Assembly (NCBI GenBank): GCA_937901125.1
Contig: CALCGT010000018.1
Span: 1-60,700, forward strand
From: an uncultured Clostridia bacterium
GTDB lineage: Bacteria; Bacillota; Clostridia; Lachnospirales; Anaerotignaceae
Reading direction: 5' to 3'
Length of the DNA: 60,700 nt
The notes beneath the pieces were generated by a model. The model worked only from the letters and a program-made list of their open reading frames with translations, was not told where the DNA came from and made no database searches. The first letter of the stretch is position 1; each line of letters starts with the position of its first letter. This document shows, one piece after another, positions 30,670 through 39,986 of this stretch. A program made the position numbers and the translations under genes.

Positions 30670-31014
30670 TTATCTCAATACTTCTTTAACCTTAGCTGCT
30701 TTACCAACTTTGTCTCTCAGGTAGAACAGTTTTGCACGTCTTACGATACCGCGTCTAACAACTTCGATACGGTCGATTCTGGGAGAGTGCACAGGCCATG
30801 TTCTTTCAACACCAACGCCGGAAGCGATACGTCTTACTGTGAAAGTTTCTCTGATGCCGCCGCCCTGTCTTTTGATTACAACGCCTTCAAACATCTGCAG
30901 TCTTTCTCTTGTACCTTCAACTACTTTAGCGTATACACGGATTGTGTCGCCAACGTTAAAAGGAGTTACTTCGCTTTTCAGCTGTTCTTTTTCCAGTTCT
31001 CTGATGATATCCAT
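30670..31014 (-). CDS. rplS: Ribosomal protein L19
   Basis: 114 residues, full length. Hallmarks: F-N-V-G-D-T-I-R-V, Q-M-F-E-G-V-V-I-K-R, E-T-F-T-V-R-R-I and V-E-R-T-W-P-V-H-S-P, I-V-R-R-A-K-L-F-Y-L. Part of the 50S subunit at the 30S interface. AAGGAGG before the ATG; a structured leader and a consensus-like promoter lie upstream. Confidence 0.97.
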   Translation of the reverse strand: MDIIRELEKEQLKSEVTPFNVGDTIRVYAKVVEGTRERLQMFEGVVIKRQGGGIRETFTVRRIASGVGVERTWPVHSPRIDRIEVVRRGIVRRAKLFYLRDKVGKAAKVKEVLR

Positions 31015-31029
31015 TGTATTTCCTCCTTA

Positions 31030-31090
31030 TACACCTTAGACGTTCTTGCCCCATCCCATTGATGCGGCATTGGACCGTCCGTAATCAACA
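31030..31090 (-). ncRNA. Structured rplS 5' leader, candidate L19 leader
   Basis: In the transcript, GACG pairs with CGTC as an outer stem, TGCC with GGCA inside, and CATC with GATG at the tip (loop AATGG). An autoregulatory L19 leader is known in Firmicutes at this place; whether this matches that model needs a covariance search. Confidence 0.45.
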
Positions 31091-31096
31091 TGAAAG

Positions 31097-31125
31097 ATTA
31101 TACCACGCATCCAGGTGTATTGCAA
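31097..31125 (-). promoter_or_regulatory. rplS promoter
   Basis: Minus strand: -35 TTGCAA (31125-31120), 17-bp spacer, -10 TATAAT (31102-31097). Confidence 0.75.
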
Positions 31126-31164
31126 GCACTTTTTTCCGACTTTTCAAGGTTTTGCGGTCTTTTT

Positions 31165-32103
31165 TCAATAAAGCAGATGGGACAGCCCCACGCTCAGGGG
31201 AATGGTCAGCATGGAAATGAAGGTGGTCCAGAGGACGATATTGGAAGATAATTTTTCCCCATAGCCATACTGCCCTACCATCATGGGGACCACCACCGCC
31301 GAGGGCATGCAGATGGACAGCAGGAAAACAGACTTTGCCAAGCTGCTTGCGGGTACGAAAAACATGATCAAAATTGCCAGAGCAGGCATCAGGATCATCT
31401 TCACCAAGCTAATCTCCAGTGCCAGTTTTTCCTTGAACAGTTGGGCAATACCACTGCTGCCTGCCAATGCACCAATATAGATCAGAGACAAAGGTGTAGA
31501 CAGATCCCCTACCTTTGTCAGCAGACCGATTACCATTTCAGGCACAAACTCGATGGCACGGGTCATGGCCAGTGCCAGCCCAAGCAGAATGGCGATACAG
31601 TTGGGATTGATGGCACCCTTTAGGAAGGTTTTGCCCATGACAATGGGATTCGTCTCTTTTTTGCCGGAAATAATATATACCCCATAGCTCCAAAGATACA
31701 GATTCAATGCCAAAACACCCGCAGACATATACATAATACCTGCCTGTCCAAAGAAGATCATGGTAACAGGCAGACCGATAAAGCCTGTGTTCAAAGAGCC
31801 TGTTGTCAGGTCCAGCATAGGAAGCAGATGGCTGTCCATCTTCCGCCATTTTCCATAAAACCGCATCAGGAAACCAAAACCAATCATCATGGCTGCCTGC
31901 CCTGCCGCAGAAAGGAAAAATCCCTTCAGAATCTGGTCTGTGATTACGATACTGGATATGGTGGTGATGAGCATAGCAGGGATGGTCACATGCATGACCA
32001 TGCTGCCCATATTTTTATTGGTTTGGGGGGTCAAATACCCCTTCTTATTGCAGTAATACCCCACGAGAATCAACCCGAAGAGCATGAAAAACTGTCCGTA
32101 CAT
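31165..32103 (-). CDS. AEC-family permease (auxin efflux carrier type)
   Basis: 312 residues, about ten hydrophobic segments in two five-helix halves. N-terminal M-L-F-G-L-I-L-V-G-Y-Y-C-N-K-K-G and the mid N-P-N-C-I-A-I-L-L-G-L-A and C-terminal S-A-V-V-V-P-M-M-V-G-Q-Y-G fit the AEC family, whose bacterial members move organic acids such as malate or malonate. Substrate not predictable here. AGAGGAG precedes the ATG. Stands alone between the rplS promoter and apt. Confidence 0.85.
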   Translation of the reverse strand: MYGQFFMLFGLILVGYYCNKKGYLTPQTNKNMGSMVMHVTIPAMLITTISSIVITDQILKGFFLSAAGQAAMMIGFGFLMRFYGKWRKMDSHLLPMLDLTTGSLNTGFIGLPVTMIFFGQAGIMYMSAGVLALNLYLWSYGVYIISGKKETNPIVMGKTFLKGAINPNCIAILLGLALAMTRAIEFVPEMVIGLLTKVGDLSTPLSLIYIGALAGSSGIAQLFKEKLALEISLVKMILMPALAILIMFFVPASSLAKSVFLLSICMPSAVVVPMMVGQYGYGEKLSSNIVLWTTFISMLTIPLSVGLSHLLY

Positions 32104-32191
32104 ACTTTACTCCTCTTTATTCCTTTTTATCTCTGTTCATACGTCTACGTCCGACTCATTGATTTGCTGCACAAATCTATTATCAATAATA

Positions 32192-32226
32192 CAAGCAGAG
32201 TCCTCTGTTGACAGGTTCTCTGCTTG
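32192..32226 (-). terminator. recJ-apt terminator candidate
   Basis: CAAGCAGAG (32192-32200) pairs with CTCTGCTTG (32218-32226) over 9 bp; the loop can form a nested CCTGT/ACAGAGG-type stem. Minus-strand tail TATTATTG is only weakly T-rich. Confidence 0.55.
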
Positions 32227-32246
32227 CAATGCTTTTTCCGTTATGT

Positions 32247-32759
32247 TTAATAGTGGATCACAGATTCAATTCTGTAGCCGGACAAAACCTTTCTGCCTTC
32301 CAGAAAATCCAGCTCGATCAAAAATACCAGAGCCGCCACTTCTGCTCCCATTTCTTCCACCATTTCGATGATGGCCTTTGCTGTACCGCCTGTTGCCATC
32401 AGGTCATCCACGATGACTACCTTCTGACCGGGCTGAAGGGCATCCTTATGCATTTCGATGGTGGCTGTGCCATATTCCAGGGCATATTCCTTGCTGACAA
32501 CCTCTGCAGGCAGCTTGCCTTTTTTGCGGACAGGCACAAAGCCCTTTCCCATATTATAGGCCACAGGCATTCCAAAAATGAATCCTCTGGATTCAGGCCC
32601 CAGAACCATATCAAATTCCAGGCCGTCCAGCTTTGCTGTCATTTCGTCGATGGCTGCCTTCATGCCTTCCGCATCCTTCAGCAGTGTTGTAATATCACGG
32701 AAGATCACGCCTTCCTGAGGGTAGTTTTCGATCGATCTTATTTTATCCTTTAAATCCAT
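32247..32759 (-). CDS. apt: Adenine phosphoribosyltransferase
   Basis: 170 residues, typical length. PRPP-binding motif V-V-I-V-D-D-L-M-A-T-G-G-T-A (about 118-131), plus G-P-E-S-R-G-F-I-F-G and F-R-D-I-T-T-L-L-K-D. It salvages adenine to AMP in the cytoplasm. Directly downstream of recJ (12 nt), an arrangement common in Clostridia, often with rel nearby. Confidence 0.96.
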   Translation of the reverse strand: MDLKDKIRSIENYPQEGVIFRDITTLLKDAEGMKAAIDEMTAKLDGLEFDMVLGPESRGFIFGMPVAYNMGKGFVPVRKKGKLPAEVVSKEYALEYGTATIEMHKDALQPGQKVVIVDDLMATGGTAKAIIEMVEEMGAEVAALVFLIELDFLEGRKVLSGYRIESVIHY

Positions 32760-32771
32760 TATGTATCCTCC

Positions 32772-34547
32772 TTACTCTGCAAATCGGAAATCTTTTACCA
32801 TCAGCTGCACGCTGCTTTTGCCGTTATAAGTATTGATATCCACACTATAAATGATATCCAGCAGTTTTGGCAGCTGCCCAGTCTTTATTATTTTATCACA
32901 ATCCTCTCCGGGATACAATTCCTTCAGCTGTTCTCTCAACTGATGGCAACCATCAAAGGAGACTGCAGAAAGACGGATGCCGCTTTTCGGTTCCGAAAGG
33001 GTCAGCCGCAGGATATCCTGATTCTTCCCAATCAGATCCAGCCTATCCACATGGATGCCCTTGGAACCAAACAAAGGAGAAGGATTCCCCTTGCCAAAGG
33101 GTGCCAATGCCTTCAATTCCTTTGCCAAACCCAAATCGATCTCTGCAAAGGAAAGGGATTTTTCGATTCGCAGGACGGGGATCATCTGCTGTTCCGTCAG
33201 GGGGCAATTTTCATTCAGACGCTGCCGCAATATCTCGATATTTTCCACGGGCAGAGACAGTCCCGCCGCCATGGCATGACCGCCAAAGCGGGTAAAAAGG
33301 TCTCTGTTGGCAAAAAGTGCCTCAAAGAGGTGATAGCCCTCGATGCTTCTGCCAGAGCCCTTTGCTCCCTCCTCACTGCCTGTGATGAGGATGGTGGGGT
33401 GGTAATATTTATCCTTGATACGGCCTGCTACGATGCCCGCAATGCTTTCGTGTATCTCTGGGTCGTACAGTACGAGGACTTTATCCTGCAATGCGCCCTT
33501 CTCCTGAAGGGTCATATCCGCCCGTTCCGCCGCTTCCTCTGTCAGCTGTTTTCGTTCCTCATTCAGCTGCACCAGATGCTTCGCCAGCCTTCTGGCTTCT
33601 TTTTCTTCTTTTGTGCAGAACAGTTCCACCGCCTGTCTGCCGCTTTCCAGACGACCGGTGGCGTTGATGCAGGGGCCAAGGATAAAGCCAATATGATAAT
33701 CGGAAATGACCTTATCGGAAAGGCCCGCTTCTTCAATCAAAACACGCAGACCGATATTTTCTGTTTTCTGTATCTCCGGCAGTCCTTTTTTGACGATGGC
33801 ACGATTTTCCCCTAACAAATCCACGATATCGCAGACGGTGGCGATGGCACCAAAGGAAACCAACTGCTTTTCCAGCTTTTCATCCTGTATACAAAATTCC
33901 TGCAGCAGCAGGCGAGCAAATTTGTAGGCAAGCCCACCGGCGCACATCTGCTTGAAGGGATAGCCACAGTCTCTCTGCTTCGGGTCGATGACGGCATCGG
34001 CTTTGGGCAGGATGTCCCGTCGTTCTTCCCCTTCCCCCGTAAAGCCCGGTTCATGGTGATCCAACACAACGACAGTCATGCCCTTTTCTTTTGCCAAAGC
34101 AATCTCCTGTAGAGCAGCAATGCCGTTATCACAGGTAAACAGCACTTCTACCTGTTCCGCAGAAAGGCTTTCTACTGCTTTCAGGTTCAGGCCATAGCCC
34201 TCCTTCTGGCGATGAGGCAGATAATATACCGCCTTGCCGCCGCATCGGGTGATGATCTGATAGAGGATAGACGTACTCATCACCCCATCCACATCATAAT
34301 CCCCATAAACGGCGATCTTTTTGCCCATCTGGATGGCATCGGCAATGAGAGAAATACCCTTATACAGATCTTTCATCTGGGCAGGGTCGCCAAAAGTCCC
34401 CTCCACGCCATAAAGGAACTCCCGTGCCTCTCTGCGGGAAAATAATTCCCTGTTGGCAAGGACAGCGGCCGTTGCCTGGCGGATGCCCAGCTCCTTTGCC
34501 ATTTCTGCCGTATTCACTTTCGTTCGTTTCAAAAGCCAGCGTTTCAT
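32772..34547 (-). CDS. recJ: Single-stranded-DNA-specific exonuclease RecJ
   Basis: 591 residues. DHH phosphoesterase: D-Y-D-V-D-G-V (about 82), D-H-H-E-P-G (about 165), then DHHA1 with G-G-H-A-M-A-A-G-L, and a C-terminal OB domain. It degrades ssDNA 5' to 3' in recombination and repair. AAAAGGAGG before the ATG. Upstream of and 12 nt from apt. Separated from secF by a terminator. Confidence 0.94.
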   Translation of the reverse strand: MKRWLLKRTKVNTAEMAKELGIRQATAAVLANRELFSRREAREFLYGVEGTFGDPAQMKDLYKGISLIADAIQMGKKIAVYGDYDVDGVMSTSILYQIITRCGGKAVYYLPHRQKEGYGLNLKAVESLSAEQVEVLFTCDNGIAALQEIALAKEKGMTVVVLDHHEPGFTGEGEERRDILPKADAVIDPKQRDCGYPFKQMCAGGLAYKFARLLLQEFCIQDEKLEKQLVSFGAIATVCDIVDLLGENRAIVKKGLPEIQKTENIGLRVLIEEAGLSDKVISDYHIGFILGPCINATGRLESGRQAVELFCTKEEKEARRLAKHLVQLNEERKQLTEEAAERADMTLQEKGALQDKVLVLYDPEIHESIAGIVAGRIKDKYYHPTILITGSEEGAKGSGRSIEGYHLFEALFANRDLFTRFGGHAMAAGLSLPVENIEILRQRLNENCPLTEQQMIPVLRIEKSLSFAEIDLGLAKELKALAPFGKGNPSPLFGSKGIHVDRLDLIGKNQDILRLTLSEPKSGIRLSAVSFDGCHQLREQLKELYPGEDCDKIIKTGQLPKLLDIIYSVDINTYNGKSSVQLMVKDFRFAE

Positions 34548-34604
34548 GGAGTCCCTCCTTTTTCATGCTATCTAAGAGCATACCACAAAAATCTATTTTC
34601 CGAA

Positions 34605-34635
34605 AGAAAAAAGCATTGGAATGCTCCAATGCTTT
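34605..34635 (-). terminator. secDF terminator
   Basis: Minus strand AAGCATTGG pairs with CCAATGCTT around AGCATT, followed by TTTTTC; between secF stop and recJ. Confidence 0.85.
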
Positions 34636-34645
34636 CATCCAATCT

Positions 34646-35533
34646 TTATTTTTTTGATTCTTTTTCCAACTTAGGCAGGAACGTATACCAAATAGAACCG
34701 GAAATACAAATGGAAGAATACGCCCCGGCGATGATGCCTACCATCATAGGCAGTGCAAATTCCTTGATAGAAGGCACGCCCAGTACATAAATGGCACCAA
34801 CGGTGAACAATGTCGTCAGGGAAGTGTTGATGGAACGGGCCAAGGTCTGGCTGACGCTCTTATTGATGCGTTCTGCCATCTGGTTCAGTCTGAAATTATC
34901 TTTATTTTCACGGATACGGTCGAAAATAACGATGGTAGAGTTGACAGAATACCCTAAGATCGTCAGCAACACGGCAATAAAGGTATTGTTGACAGGGATG
35001 CGGAACACCGCATAGGCCGCTAAAGTCACCAAAACGTCGTGGATCAGTGCCACAATGGCACTGCCGCCTGCGCGAAAATCGTGGAAGCGAATGGAAATAT
35101 AAATCAGCATTGCCACACCGGCAATCAAAGTCGCTTTCATGGCTGCCTGCTGCATTTCGCCGCTGACGGTGCCGCTGATATCATTAGCCTCTTTCAACTC
35201 CGCAACAGGATATACTGCCTGCACTGCTTCCATCAGAGCCACACGAGTAGGGCTGTCTATGGACTGAAGCTTGATGGCTACCCCATTGGTTCCCATGATC
35301 TGCTGGATCTGGGGACTGGACTGGCCTGTGGCTTCCCTGATGATGGATTCCAGTTCTGCCCCATCATATTCGCCGCCCATATCGATCTCTATGGAAGTAC
35401 CGCCTGTAAATTCTACATCCCAGTTCAGTGCGCCTTTGCCTGCTCTGGCATTGACGAACATTGCGCCAAAACCAATACAGATGATGAGCAGGGAAAGGAT
35501 AAAAAATTTCTTTCTGTTTTCAATGATCTTCAT
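34646..35533 (-). CDS. secF: Protein translocase subunit SecF
   Basis: 295 residues, six membrane segments. N-terminal G-G-T-S-I-E-I-D in the periplasmic-type domain, then the RND-like T-L-L-T-I-L-G-Y-S-V-N-S-T-I-V-I-F-D-R-I-R-E-N, with R-S-I-N-T-S-L-T-T near 225. Works with SecD to drive late steps of secretion using the proton gradient. 12 nt after secD. Confidence 0.95.
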   Translation of the reverse strand: MKIIENRKKFFILSLLIICIGFGAMFVNARAGKGALNWDVEFTGGTSIEIDMGGEYDGAELESIIREATGQSSPQIQQIMGTNGVAIKLQSIDSPTRVALMEAVQAVYPVAELKEANDISGTVSGEMQQAAMKATLIAGVAMLIYISIRFHDFRAGGSAIVALIHDVLVTLAAYAVFRIPVNNTFIAVLLTILGYSVNSTIVIFDRIRENKDNFRLNQMAERINKSVSQTLARSINTSLTTLFTVGAIYVLGVPSIKEFALPMMVGIIAGAYSSICISGSIWYTFLPKLEKESKK

Positions 35534-35545
35534 TTCCCCACCCCC

Positions 35546-36784
35546 TTATTTCAATCTCAAGCCGTAATATTTGGGATTATGCACACCGGCGTACATCAAC
35601 CCTTTTACGATAATACGAGTAATGATCAATGCTGTAAACATAGAAACGATGATACCAATCATCAATGTGGTGGCAAAGCCCTTGACCGTGCCGCTGCCCA
35701 GGAAGAACAGCACCGCCGCTGCGATCAATGTTGTCACGTTACCATCGATGATGGCAGAAGTTGCTCTCCGGAAGCCGTTTTTGATGGCTGCCCGCAGGCT
35801 CTTGCCCATCACCAGTTCTTCCTTGATGCGTTCAAAAATAACGATATTGGCATCTACCGCCATACCAACAGAAAGGATGATACCTGCGATACCGGGCAAA
35901 GTCAGCGTCACATGGAACAGGCTCAGGGCCACCAGTTCAAGCCCGATATAGATAACCAATGCCCAGTCGGCAGCGAAGCCCAGCAGCTTATAGCTGAACA
36001 GCATATAGACAAGCACCAGAATGATCCCCACGATACCTGCTTTGATACCGGTAGAAAGGGCATCTGCACCCAATCTGGCACCAACATTTTTCATCTGGAT
36101 GACATTCAGATTGAAGGGCAGAGAGCCTGCACGGATCAGAGATGCCAGTTCTTCTGCCTCTTCCCCGCCGAACTGTCCTGTGATCATAGCCTTACCATCG
36201 GTGATGGCAGTCTGCACCACAGGTGCGCTGATGACTTCCTCATCCATTACAATATAAATCACTTTGCCGATATTGTTCTGTGTCGCTTCTGCAAAGCGCT
36301 GTTTCCCTTCTTCATTGAATTCCAGGGCAACATAGGGCAGAGAAGGACCATTGGGGTCTGCGGCCCCCACCTGCTTGTAGGCATCCTTCACCATATCCCC
36401 TGTCAGCAGTACATTGCCTGCTTCATCTACGAAAGAGAGCTGCGCCGTCTGGCCAATCTCCTGGATGGCTTCTTCCGCATTTTCCACACCGGGGATCTGT
36501 ACACGGATACGCTTGTCCCCTTCCCGGGCAACCTCCGCCTCTGTCCAGCCGCTCCAGTCCAGTCTGCCCTGCAAAAGGGAGATCGCCGCTTTCATTTCTG
36601 CATCTGTTACCGCAGGCTGATCCGCTTCGTATACGATATCTACACCGCCGCTCAAATCAAGCCCCTGTTCAATCTGATTGACGCTCAAAGCTTTTTCTGT
36701 CCCGATGCCTTTATAGGAAAGCATACTCAGCAGCACTGCCACGACCAGCGTGACCAAGAGCATCATTCTGCCTCTTACTTTCAT
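35546..36784 (-). CDS. secD: Protein translocase subunit SecD
   Basis: 412 residues. D-L-S-G-G-V-D-I-V-Y near 43, the P1 extracellular domain, then six membrane segments with G-M-A-V-D-A-N-I-V-I-F-E-R-I-K-E-E and A-T-S-A-I-I-D-G-N-V-T-T. AGGAGGAGAAGG before the ATG. Operon with secF. No yajC is seen next to it. Confidence 0.95.
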   Translation of the reverse strand: MKVRGRMMLLVTLVVAVLLSMLSYKGIGTEKALSVNQIEQGLDLSGGVDIVYEADQPAVTDAEMKAAISLLQGRLDWSGWTEAEVAREGDKRIRVQIPGVENAEEAIQEIGQTAQLSFVDEAGNVLLTGDMVKDAYKQVGAADPNGPSLPYVALEFNEEGKQRFAEATQNNIGKVIYIVMDEEVISAPVVQTAITDGKAMITGQFGGEEAEELASLIRAGSLPFNLNVIQMKNVGARLGADALSTGIKAGIVGIILVLVYMLFSYKLLGFAADWALVIYIGLELVALSLFHVTLTLPGIAGIILSVGMAVDANIVIFERIKEELVMGKSLRAAIKNGFRRATSAIIDGNVTTLIAAAVLFFLGSGTVKGFATTLMIGIIVSMFTALIITRIIVKGLMYAGVHNPKYYGLRLK

Positions 36785-36824
36785 TCCTTCTCCTCCTTTT
36801 TTGCCCTAAAAGCTTTTTTCACAC

Positions 36825-36874
36825 AAAAAAGGGGTGAATCTTTCCCCATTGCCCAGAAGGATCCATGCCCCTTT
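36825..36874 (-). terminator. Terminator-like hairpin ahead of secD
   Basis: Minus strand AAAGGGG (36874-36868) pairs with CCCC plus T-run (36834-36825); the inner part can add GGATC/GATTC pairs. It may end the TIGR04086 gene or act as an attenuator, because a candidate promoter lies upstream of it. Confidence 0.55.
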
Positions 36875-36896
36875 ATTCCATTTTATTACGAAAAAT

Positions 36897-36924
36897 ATTT
36901 TAGCACAAAAATCAGGATTTGCAA
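36897..36924 (-). promoter_or_regulatory. Candidate secDF promoter
   Basis: Minus strand: -35 TTGCAA (36924-36919), 16-bp spacer, -10 TAAAAT (36902-36897), just past the TIGR04086 stop and upstream of the hairpin. Confidence 0.55.
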
Positions 36925-36926
36925 GT

Positions 36927-37385
36927 TTATTTTCTATTTACACCCAAGATGCCACCGATGGCCCCTGCCGCTGCCGCAACAGCAAGGGTCATGATGCCCG
37001 ATAATGCAAGGGAAAAGCTATCTGCCGCAAGGCTGGTAATGAAATACAACAGCACTGCATAAACCACCCCTGCCAATGCACCCCAGATGAGCCCCTTTTT
37101 CTTCCTGCAGGCAGCCCAGTCATAGCCTGCTGCCGCCGCCGAAATGGCAGTACAGATGAGAGAGACCATGGGCAGGCTTTCTTCCGAAAGGGAAGTATAT
37201 GTAAGCAGGATGCCAAAGCCGATGAAGATGATACAGGTGATGGCAAAGGCAATGCCCATGCCCCGCAGAAAACAAATCCCTGTGCTGTTGGCTGCAGGCA
37301 TTATTTCTGTTTTCCTGCTGCTATGTATTTTTTCCCTTTTCTTTTTTTCTTTTTTTCCCTTTCCCAAAAGATCACATCCAAACAT
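36927..37385 (-). CDS. TIGR04086-type membrane protein
   Basis: 152 residues. A basic N-terminus (K-G-K-K-E-K-K-K-R-E-K) precedes four hydrophobic segments (about 43-62, 72-90, 98-117, 122-145) with small residues (A-G-A-I-G-G-I-L-G at the end). This matches the Clostridia-specific TIGR04086 membrane family, which usually lies by secDF and the six-cysteine peptide scfA/scfB genes; those are absent here. Function unknown. The ribosome site at the ATG at 37385 is weak. Confidence 0.75.
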   Translation of the reverse strand: MFGCDLLGKGKKEKKKREKIHSSRKTEIMPAANSTGICFLRGMGIAFAITCIIFIGFGILLTYTSLSEESLPMVSLICTAISAAAAGYDWAACRKKKGLIWGALAGVVYAVLLYFITSLAADSFSLALSGIMTLAVAAAAGAIGGILGVNRK

Positions 37386-37461
37386 ATCCGTTTTGGTTTT
37401 ATCTTATGGGCTTTTCGCAAAAAATATGCTATGCTACCCATAGAAGAAAGGAGTGAGCTCC

Positions 37462-38322
37462 ATGCAATATCCACCCATCATCGATCTGCACACCCATAGC
37501 ACCTGTTCCGACGGCACATACACCCCCACAGAACTGGTAGAACTGGCGAAAAAAATCGGCCTTTCTGCCCTTGCGCTGACAGACCATGACACCATAGACG
37601 GGCTGGAAGACTTTCAGGCTGCAGGAAAAGCCTGTGGCATAGAAACCATCCCCGGCATTGAATTTGCCGCCCTTTGGGAACGGCACCACCGCCCGGAGAT
37701 CCACATTGTCGGTCTGGGTTTTGACTCCTGCCATCCTGTTTTGCGGGAACGAATGAAGGATATCCGCCAAAGCCGCGATATCCGCAATTTGAAAATGTGC
37801 GAAAAGCTTACCTCCATCGGTCTGCATATTACTTTGGATGAGGTTGCGACCAACGCAGGCGGGGAGATCATCACCCGTGCCCATTTTGCCAATGTCCTTT
37901 TGCAGAAGGGCTATATCAAAAAGAAGGAGGATGCCTTCTCCCGTTATATCTCCACGGGGCTGCCCGGCTATGTGGAACGGGAATTTCTTACTCCTAAGCT
38001 TTGTATCCGCACCATCAAGGAAGCCGGCGGTGCTGCCGTTTTGGCTCACCCCACCCTCTACGGGCTGGAACAGGAGCAATTGGAAGAACTTTGCCGGGAA
38101 CTGATCCCCTACGGGCTGGACGGCATCGAATGTCAGTATTCCACCTATTCTCCCGCAGAAACAAAAGCCATCACCGCTCTGGCGGAACGGATGGGTCTGC
38201 TTCCCTCCGGCGGCAGCGATTTCCACGGAAAATATAAACCCAATATTCATCTGGGCAGTGGCAAAAGCAATCTTGCCATTCCTTACGATTTTTGGGAAGA
38301 GCTGCAAAAACGGATAAAATAA
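37462..38322 (+). CDS. PHP-domain phosphoesterase (TrpH/RNase AM-like)
   Basis: 286 residues from the ATG at 37462 with AAAGGAGTGAG upstream. Metal-binding motifs D-L-H-T-H-S, C-S-D-G, L-T-D-H-D-T, P-G-I-E-F, V-L-A-H-P-T and G-S-D-F-H-G are all present, so the site looks active. Members act as 5'-3' exonuclease on RNA/DNA oligonucleotides or 3',5'-nucleotide bisphosphatase. Single plus-strand gene with its own terminator. Confidence 0.9.
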   Translation: MQYPPIIDLHTHSTCSDGTYTPTELVELAKKIGLSALALTDHDTIDGLEDFQAAGKACGIETIPGIEFAALWERHHRPEIHIVGLGFDSCHPVLRERMKDIRQSRDIRNLKMCEKLTSIGLHITLDEVATNAGGEIITRAHFANVLLQKGYIKKKEDAFSRYISTGLPGYVEREFLTPKLCIRTIKEAGGAAVLAHPTLYGLEQEQLEELCRELIPYGLDGIECQYSTYSPAETKAITALAERMGLLPSGGSDFHGKYKPNIHLGSGKSNLAIPYDFWEELQKRIK

Positions 38323-38325
38323 ATA

Positions 38326-38355
38326 AGGACGGGAAATTCCCGTCCTCATTTTGTT
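38326..38355 (+). terminator. Bidirectional terminator
   Basis: AGGACGGGAA pairs with TTCCCGTCCT with one-nt loop space, followed by a T-rich tail; lies between convergent genes. Confidence 0.8.
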
Positions 38356-38363
38356 TGATTTCA

Positions 38364-39902
38364 TTATCTTGCAATCACCGCTTCTTTATAGCCATCTTCA
38401 TAGGATGTATAGGTTACTGTGTAGCCCAGTTTTTCAAAGTCTCTTACCCCAACGAAGGCTCTGCCATCCTGCAGCAGACCTTTCATGTCGATGCGCTGTC
38501 CACTCTGCATCACATAAGGGGTCTTTGTGGCATTTTCCCATCCAACATTTTCTCCCAATGCATCACAGATTACCCGCAGAGGCAAATATGCACGACCATC
38601 TTTCACAATCAGTTCTGTCCAATCATAGTCACTTACAAAGAAAGCCGCTTCCTCTCTGGTCTTAGACAGGTCTGCTTCATTGCTTGCTCCATCGTAGCCC
38701 CAGCCCATGGTAACGCCGGTGACGGGATTATATTTATTTTCCAGTGCTTCCAGTTTTACTGTCAGATCATCAATAGATACTGCTTTTTTCGGCATGGAAA
38801 CTTTCACAGCAGATTTTTTCATGGTGGAGTTCGATGTCAGGTGCAGCACCTTTTTGCCTTTGTTCGTCAGATCATAGGATGCTGTAGAATCGAAGCCATC
38901 GCCAGCTTTCTTTACTTCTGCTTTGTAAGCAAAGCCGTCCAAGATCATAGCTACGCTCTTATCCTGCATCGTTCCCTTCAGGAAGGTGCTCATATCTTTT
39001 GCTGCTGCCACAAAATCATTCTGAGATGCTCTTGCTTCCGCAAACATTGCTGCCATTTCCTGTTTTGCCGCTGCAGTTTCTTCCGGTGTGCCTAATGCCA
39101 TGCTGTCCATTACAGCATCCATGTATACTTCCGTGGCATTGATGACCTGTTCGGGGTTCTTTGCTACGAAATCCAGCAGGTCTACCAGAAGCTGTGCCAC
39201 TTCCCGACCGTCTGCCTGGATCGCATAGCCACCGGGAATTTCTTTCACCATACCTGTCTCAAAGCCATCCAGTACATCTTCATAGAATGTCATCACAGCA
39301 TCATAAAGATCGCCCATGCCATTCTGAGGCATTGCGGCTTCCATATCCACGCCAGTCATATCTTTCATGGAAACCAACTCAATATATTTATCTTGCGCCA
39401 GCACTGCTTTCAGGTCTTTCTCAAAGGCATCGCTGAAAAGATAGCTGTCTTCATCATCCTTCATAAAGCTGCCTGCCATCTGATATGCCCCCAAAAGGGT
39501 ATCGGAAGTTACATACACGCCATGGTTTAGACTGTAATACATGGTGCCCAAGTCATATTTTTTGCCATCATAAGTCACATCGAAAGCCATATCATATTCC
39601 AGCGTATTGATATTCATGTTCATATCATAATCCACTGTCACAGATTTCTTGCCGGAAGGCAGTTCCGTTCCGTCAAAATCGGCACCAAATTCTCCATCTG
39701 TTGCTTTTGCAACATCTTTTACGAATCCCTGCAGAGCATCAAAGTCCACATCTGCCTGCATCGTACCTTCCACCTTACAAGCTTCCATGGTATCCAGCAT
39801 ATCCTTGCTCATCTTCAGATAAGCCAGCTCTGTGTTGGAACAGCCGGTAAATGTACCTACACACATGACACCGCAAAGCAATGCCGCCAGCTTCTTTTTC
39901 AT
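38364..39902 (-). CDS. Lipoprotein with copper-amine-oxidase-like N-domain
   Basis: 512 residues from an ATG at 39902 with AGAGGGGG upstream. Signal peptide with lipobox F-T-G-C (Cys21). The bulk (about 25-420) is an acidic helical-plus-beta region with no recognised family. The C-terminal 80 residues (D-G-R-A-Y-L-P-L-R-V-I-C-D-A-L-G, D-G-R-A-F-V-G-V-R-D-F-E-K-L) form a copper amine oxidase N-domain repeat, here used in cell-surface proteins without oxidase activity. Role at the surface unknown. Has its own promoter. Confidence 0.82.
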   Translation of the reverse strand: MKKKLAALLCGVMCVGTFTGCSNTELAYLKMSKDMLDTMEACKVEGTMQADVDFDALQGFVKDVAKATDGEFGADFDGTELPSGKKSVTVDYDMNMNINTLEYDMAFDVTYDGKKYDLGTMYYSLNHGVYVTSDTLLGAYQMAGSFMKDDEDSYLFSDAFEKDLKAVLAQDKYIELVSMKDMTGVDMEAAMPQNGMGDLYDAVMTFYEDVLDGFETGMVKEIPGGYAIQADGREVAQLLVDLLDFVAKNPEQVINATEVYMDAVMDSMALGTPEETAAAKQEMAAMFAEARASQNDFVAAAKDMSTFLKGTMQDKSVAMILDGFAYKAEVKKAGDGFDSTASYDLTNKGKKVLHLTSNSTMKKSAVKVSMPKKAVSIDDLTVKLEALENKYNPVTGVTMGWGYDGASNEADLSKTREEAAFFVSDYDWTELIVKDGRAYLPLRVICDALGENVGWENATKTPYVMQSGQRIDMKGLLQDGRAFVGVRDFEKLGYTVTYTSYEDGYKEAVIAR

Positions 39903-39986
39903 ACCAATTCCCCCTCTTTCATCATCATTGTGCATTTGGTTTGAAAACCTCTTTTCCGAAAAGACATTCTTCCGTCTTTCAAAGAT

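Noticed and set aside
35039..36994. 651-codon plus-strand frame opposite secDF
   Set aside because: Antisense to secD and secF; Cys/His-rich composition, no start signal.
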